Source: Hydrogenophaga sp.
GTDB taxonomy: Bacteria; Pseudomonadota; Gammaproteobacteria; Burkholderiales; Burkholderiaceae_C
DNA: 37,858 nt
Direction: 5' to 3'
NCBI RefSeq assembly: GCF_011390835.1
Contig: NZ_JAABRQ010000028.1
Location: 1-37,858 of the forward strand
The notes under the pieces were generated by a model that was not told the origin of the DNA, did not search any database, and saw only the letters and a list, made by a program, of their open reading frames with translations. Positions 35,571 through 37,858 of the stretch are shown here, piece by piece. How positions within the stretch are numbered: position 1 is the stretch's first letter; each line of letters starts with the position of its first letter. Made by a program: the position numbers and the translations under genes.

Positions 35571-36026
35571 ATGGAAAAAACGCTCCCGCCCATTCCCGCC
35601 AAACGCTACTTCACCATCGGTGAAGTCGGGGATTTGTGCGGCGTCAAGCCCCATGTGCTGCGGTATTGGGAGCAAGAGTTCACCCAGCTGCGGCCGATGA
35701 AGCGGCGCGGTAACCGCCGGTATTACCAGCACCATGAAGTGCTCATGATCCGTCGCATCCGCGACCTTTTGTATGACCAGGGGTTCACCATCAGCGGTGC
35801 CCGCAACCGGCTGCAGGAGCTCGTGCAGGCCGAGCGCGACAAGCGACGCCACGATGACGCCGAAGCGATCGAGTTGACCGACCACCCGATTCAGCCCGCT
35901 GACGAACCAGCCGCTCGCGCCAATGGGGCGGTGCCTGTCGAGCCGACCCACAGCCCGGGGCGCCTCATCATCGACATGCGTCGTGAGCTGATGGAAATTC
36001 GCGATCTCTTGCTCAATACCGTCTGA
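35571..36026 (+). CDS. MerR-family transcriptional regulator
   Basis: The product has 151 residues. An N-terminal winged HTH of the MerR type is clear (KRYFTIGEVGDLCGVKPHVL then RYWEQEFTQLRPMKRRGNRR with YYQHHEVLMIRRIRDLLYDQ), followed by a coiled dimer helix and a polar tail with no Cys pair, so no metal sensing is evident. It is the regulator commonly found beside ihfA in Burkholderiales; its targets are not known. ATG 35571 was chosen because conserved sequence begins there; GTG 35550 with GAAGG upstream would add seven residues and is possible. tRNA-Pro follows. Confidence 0.92.
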   Translation: MEKTLPPIPAKRYFTIGEVGDLCGVKPHVLRYWEQEFTQLRPMKRRGNRRYYQHHEVLMIRRIRDLLYDQGFTISGARNRLQELVQAERDKRRHDDAEAIELTDHPIQPADEPAARANGAVPVEPTHSPGRLIIDMRRELMEIRDLLLNTV

Positions 36027-36051
36027 ATCGATAGCGCACGCCCGCTATAAT
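36023..36051 (+). promoter_or_regulatory. Promoter of tRNA-Pro
   Basis: A consensus -10 TATAAT (36046-36051) lies 11 bp before the tRNA. CTGAAT (36023-36028) stands 17 bp upstream as a weak -35 and overlaps the merR stop codon. Confidence 0.65.
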
Positions 36052-36062
36052 TGAAGGCTTGT

Positions 36063-36139
36063 CGGCGTGTAGCGCAGCCTGGTAGCGCACTTGCATGGGG
36101 TGCAAGGGGTCGCGAGTTCGAATCCCGCCACGCCGACCA
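36063..36139 (+). tRNA. tRNA-Pro (anticodon GGG)
   Basis: This 77-nt sequence folds into a full cloverleaf. The acceptor arm is CGGCGTG with CACGCCG, then A and an encoded CCA. The D-loop holds AGCGCAGCCTGGTAGCGC. The anticodon loop ATGGGGT between CTTGC and GCAAG gives anticodon GGG, reading Pro codons CCC and CCU. The T-arm holds GTTCGAATCC. It has its own promoter and terminator. tRNA genes such as this one are frequent island insertion targets, and foreign-looking genes follow. Confidence 0.97.
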
Positions 36140-36147
36140 ATAAAATC

Positions 36148-36183
36148 AACGGGTTAGCTCAGAAATGAGCTAACCCGTTTTTC
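36148..36183 (+). terminator. Intrinsic terminator after tRNA-Pro
   Basis: AACGGGTTAGCTCA (36148-36161) and its perfect complement (36166-36179) with a GAAA loop are followed by T residues to 36182. It starts 8 bp after the tRNA. Confidence 0.9.
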
Positions 36184-36493
36184 TTTGGTTTGCTCCGGGG
36201 GTAAACCGGGGGGTAAACCGCTGCGGTGGCTCCAACACTGCTGTGGGCTGAGGCGTTGCCAAATAGGCAGAAATCACCTCCTGTTTTGCTGGGGCTTTGT
36301 CCGCGACTGATCTTGTTGCAGCTACGCGACGAGATTGGATTTTCGTGTCGACTGGCAACGTGGGCACATGTACGCGAAAACGCGCTTTGGCAACACGTTC
36401 AACCGACGTGTCGTTGCAAGCGATCAGGCGCAACATTGGTCTTCCCTCTAGCCATGCCTGCACGTAGGGTTCAAACCGGCTCAGGACTCTCAA
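36170..36493 (-). other. Unrecognised ORF, possible gene remnant downstream of tRNA-Pro
   Basis: The minus strand holds a 107-residue open frame with TTG as its only candidate start. It reads RVLSRFEPYVQAWLEGRPML near the beginning and RFTPRFTPGANQRKTG at the end, where PRFTP comes from a small tandem DNA repeat. The frame remains open a little further upstream to a TAA near 36550. There is no ribosome site and the 3' end overlaps the tRNA terminator. I cannot assign a family. It may be the tail of a decayed mobile-element gene. The remaining sequence to 36,660 shows nothing else. Confidence 0.25.
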
Positions 36494-36660
36494 CAGGGTC
36501 TGGTATTCAGCGGGTGGATGTCGCAGAGGCCACTGTCGATACCTGGTACGATCAGTCGCTTAAACATGCGGCAGTCGGGTGAGCCTTTGAATCAAAGCTC
36601 ACATCTTCACTAACTGGAATACAAGCAGGACTTCTGCTCTCGACGCGAACAAGTTGAACA

Positions 36661-37113
36661 GTGACTGACATCGTTCCAACAGAAAAGCGCAGCGAGATGA
36701 TGGCGGGGATTCGTGGCAAGGACACGAAGCCAGAGATGCGGGTTCGCAAGGCCCTGTTTGCAGGTGGCTACAGATACCGACTCCATCGCAAAGATCTTCC
36801 AGGAACACCAGACATCGTTCTTCCGGGCAGACGGGTTGCGATATTCGTGAACGGTTGCTTCTGGCACGGGCATTCCGGATGCAGTCTGGCAAAGGTTCCA
36901 GGCACCCGAACAGAATTTTGGAAAGGGAAGTTCGAGAGCAACAGGCAGCGAGACAGGGTGGCTGCTGAAGCACTGCGAGTGGCCGGGTGGCGAGTGCTCG
37001 TTGTCTGGGAGTGCTTCACCCGCCGCTGCAAGACAGAGGATGCTCTGATGCAACCACTGACCCACTGGATTGAAAGTTCGAGTCCGCTCGGTGAGTTGCG
37101 GTCAGCAGCATGA
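36661..37113 (+). CDS. vsr: Very short patch repair endonuclease
   Basis: Vsr nicks DNA at T:G mismatches that arise when 5-methylcytosine deaminates, guarding sites methylated by a partner methyltransferase. The 150-residue product has RSEMMAGIRGKDTKPEMRVR, LPGTPDIVLPGRRVAIFVNG and CFWHGHSGC; D51 in GTPD matches the catalytic Asp of E. coli Vsr, and H69, H71, C66 and C74 are in the metal and active-site region. The start is GTG 36661, just before the family N-terminus, without a clear ribosome site. A cytosine methyltransferase begins 65 bp downstream, the classic pairing. Base composition is lower in G+C than in the housekeeping genes. Confidence 0.93.
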   Translation: MTDIVPTEKRSEMMAGIRGKDTKPEMRVRKALFAGGYRYRLHRKDLPGTPDIVLPGRRVAIFVNGCFWHGHSGCSLAKVPGTRTEFWKGKFESNRQRDRVAAEALRVAGWRVLVVWECFTRRCKTEDALMQPLTHWIESSSPLGELRSAA

Positions 37114-37178
37114 AGAGAAGTACGCGTTCCAAGTCTGTCCGCTGGACACGAAAAGAAAAACAGAGCATCGCCATCTAA

Positions 37179-37858
37179 ATGACCTACAAGATCATCGACC
37201 TTTTTGCCGGTCCGGGGGGGCTAGGCGAGGGGTTCGCCGCATACAAGGACGGCACCACTTTCGAAATTGCCCTGTCTGCCGAGATGGAGGCTGGGGCACA
37301 CAAAACGCTCACGCTGCGAAGCTTCTTCAGGAAGATTCGCGGTGATCAGAAAGCACTGAATGCGTACTACAACTTCTGCACATCAGAAGAGGCTCCTCAC
37401 CCAGGCGAACTGTTGCCGCTCGCATGGCAGGATGCGAGATCAGAAGCTCGTCAGCTGACACTGGGTGACCCCGAACACAACAGAGAACTGGACAAGCTGC
37501 TGGATCAGGCAAAGCTGAAGGAGGATGAGACGGTTCTGATAGGAGGACCTCCTTGCCAGGCCTATTCGCTGGTGGGTCGGTCACGCAACATGGGAAAGCT
37601 GGACTATGTTGCCGAAGATGATCACCGACACTTCCTGTACAAGGAATACCTCCGGATCCTGCATCGAAGCAGGCCAGCCGTTTTCGTGATGGAAAACGTC
37701 AAGGGGATTCTTTCGTCGAGGGTTGGTGGCAAGCTGGTCTTTCATGACATCCTGCGCGACCTGACTGACCCTGGGAAAGCTCTCGGTCTGAGAGGTGGTG
37801 CCCGCTACACGCTCCATTCGCTTGTGTCTCGTGTCCGGTTTTCCCCGGGAGATGATCC
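37179..37858 (+). CDS. DNA (cytosine-5) methyltransferase, N-terminal part (truncated by window edge)
   Basis: The frame is open from ATG 37179 to the window end, giving 226 residues. It starts MTYKIIDLFAGPGGLGEGFA, motif I for S-adenosylmethionine binding. The catalytic motif IV, GGPPCQAYSLVGRSR, has C126, and motif VI is VMENVKGIL. The gap of about 105 residues between motifs I and IV is longer than in M.HhaI, so there is an inserted segment. Target recognition and C-terminal motifs lie to the right. Together with vsr it suggests a restriction-modification locus; the restriction enzyme, if any, is outside the window. The recognition sequence cannot be predicted. Confidence 0.92.
   Translation, partial: MTYKIIDLFAGPGGLGEGFAAYKDGTTFEIALSAEMEAGAHKTLTLRSFFRKIRGDQKALNAYYNFCTSEEAPHPGELLPLAWQDARSEARQLTLGDPEHNRELDKLLDQAKLKEDETVLIGGPPCQAYSLVGRSRNMGKLDYVAEDDHRHFLYKEYLRILHRSRPAVFVMENVKGILSSRVGGKLVFHDILRDLTDPGKALGLRGGARYTLHSLVSRVRFSPGDD

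Overview
The window reads as chromosomal DNA of a betaproteobacterium of the order Burkholderiales, most likely Comamonadaceae (Hydrogenophaga/Acidovorax-like). Supporting signs are high G+C, the gene order thrS-infC-rpmI-rplT-pheS-pheT-ihfA-merR-tRNA-Pro, a small Trp-rich protein of the TIGR04438 type, FNR-controlled cbb3 oxidase genes and a dispersed GC-rich intergenic repeat. The genus is an inference from gene content, not from a search.

Left part (1-11,353): housekeeping metabolism. A truncated glutamate racemase gene (murI) follows a class I fumarase that is translationally coupled to a voltage-gated sodium channel of the NaChBac/NavAb type (minus strand). Then come acetyl-CoA synthetase, a small periplasmic cytochrome c, the Trp-rich membrane protein, dihydroxy-acid dehydratase (ilvD), prolipoprotein diacylglyceryl transferase (lgt), an enoyl-CoA hydratase-like protein lacking one catalytic Glu, a malonyl-CoA synthetase (matB) and a universal stress protein.

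Middle part (11,418-22,600): a microaerobic respiration block. It runs ccoI, ccoS, ccoN, ccoO, ccoQ, ccoP, ccoG, ccoH and a small two-helix membrane protein, followed by the oxygen sensor FNR (minus strand), anaerobic coproporphyrinogen oxidase hemN and a TauE/SafE-like membrane protein. Three FNR boxes lie before ccoI/uspA, ccoN and hemN. The regulator, its targets, the oxidase, its copper and Fe-S assembly factors and an oxygen-independent haem step therefore sit together.

A DMT-family exporter and isocitrate lyase (aceA) follow. The AT-rich control region of aceA carries two near-identical palindromes 30 bp apart and a second long inverted repeat. Two small minus-strand genes (one DUF3563-like) and a higBA toxin-antitoxin pair come next, in a stretch with possible attachment-site remnants.

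Right part (27,700-36,183): the translation operon. thrS is preceded by a multi-hairpin leader ending in an intrinsic terminator 17 nt before its start codon. infC starts with AUA. The infC-rpmI gap is highly structured. A second terminator ends 25 nt before pheS. pheS, pheT, ihfA, a MerR-type regulator with a 19-bp-spacer promoter, and tRNA-Pro(GGG) complete the block. Beyond tRNA-Pro the sequence changes character: an unrecognised ORF, a vsr repair endonuclease and a truncated cytosine-5 DNA methyltransferase suggest an island inserted at or near the tRNA gene.
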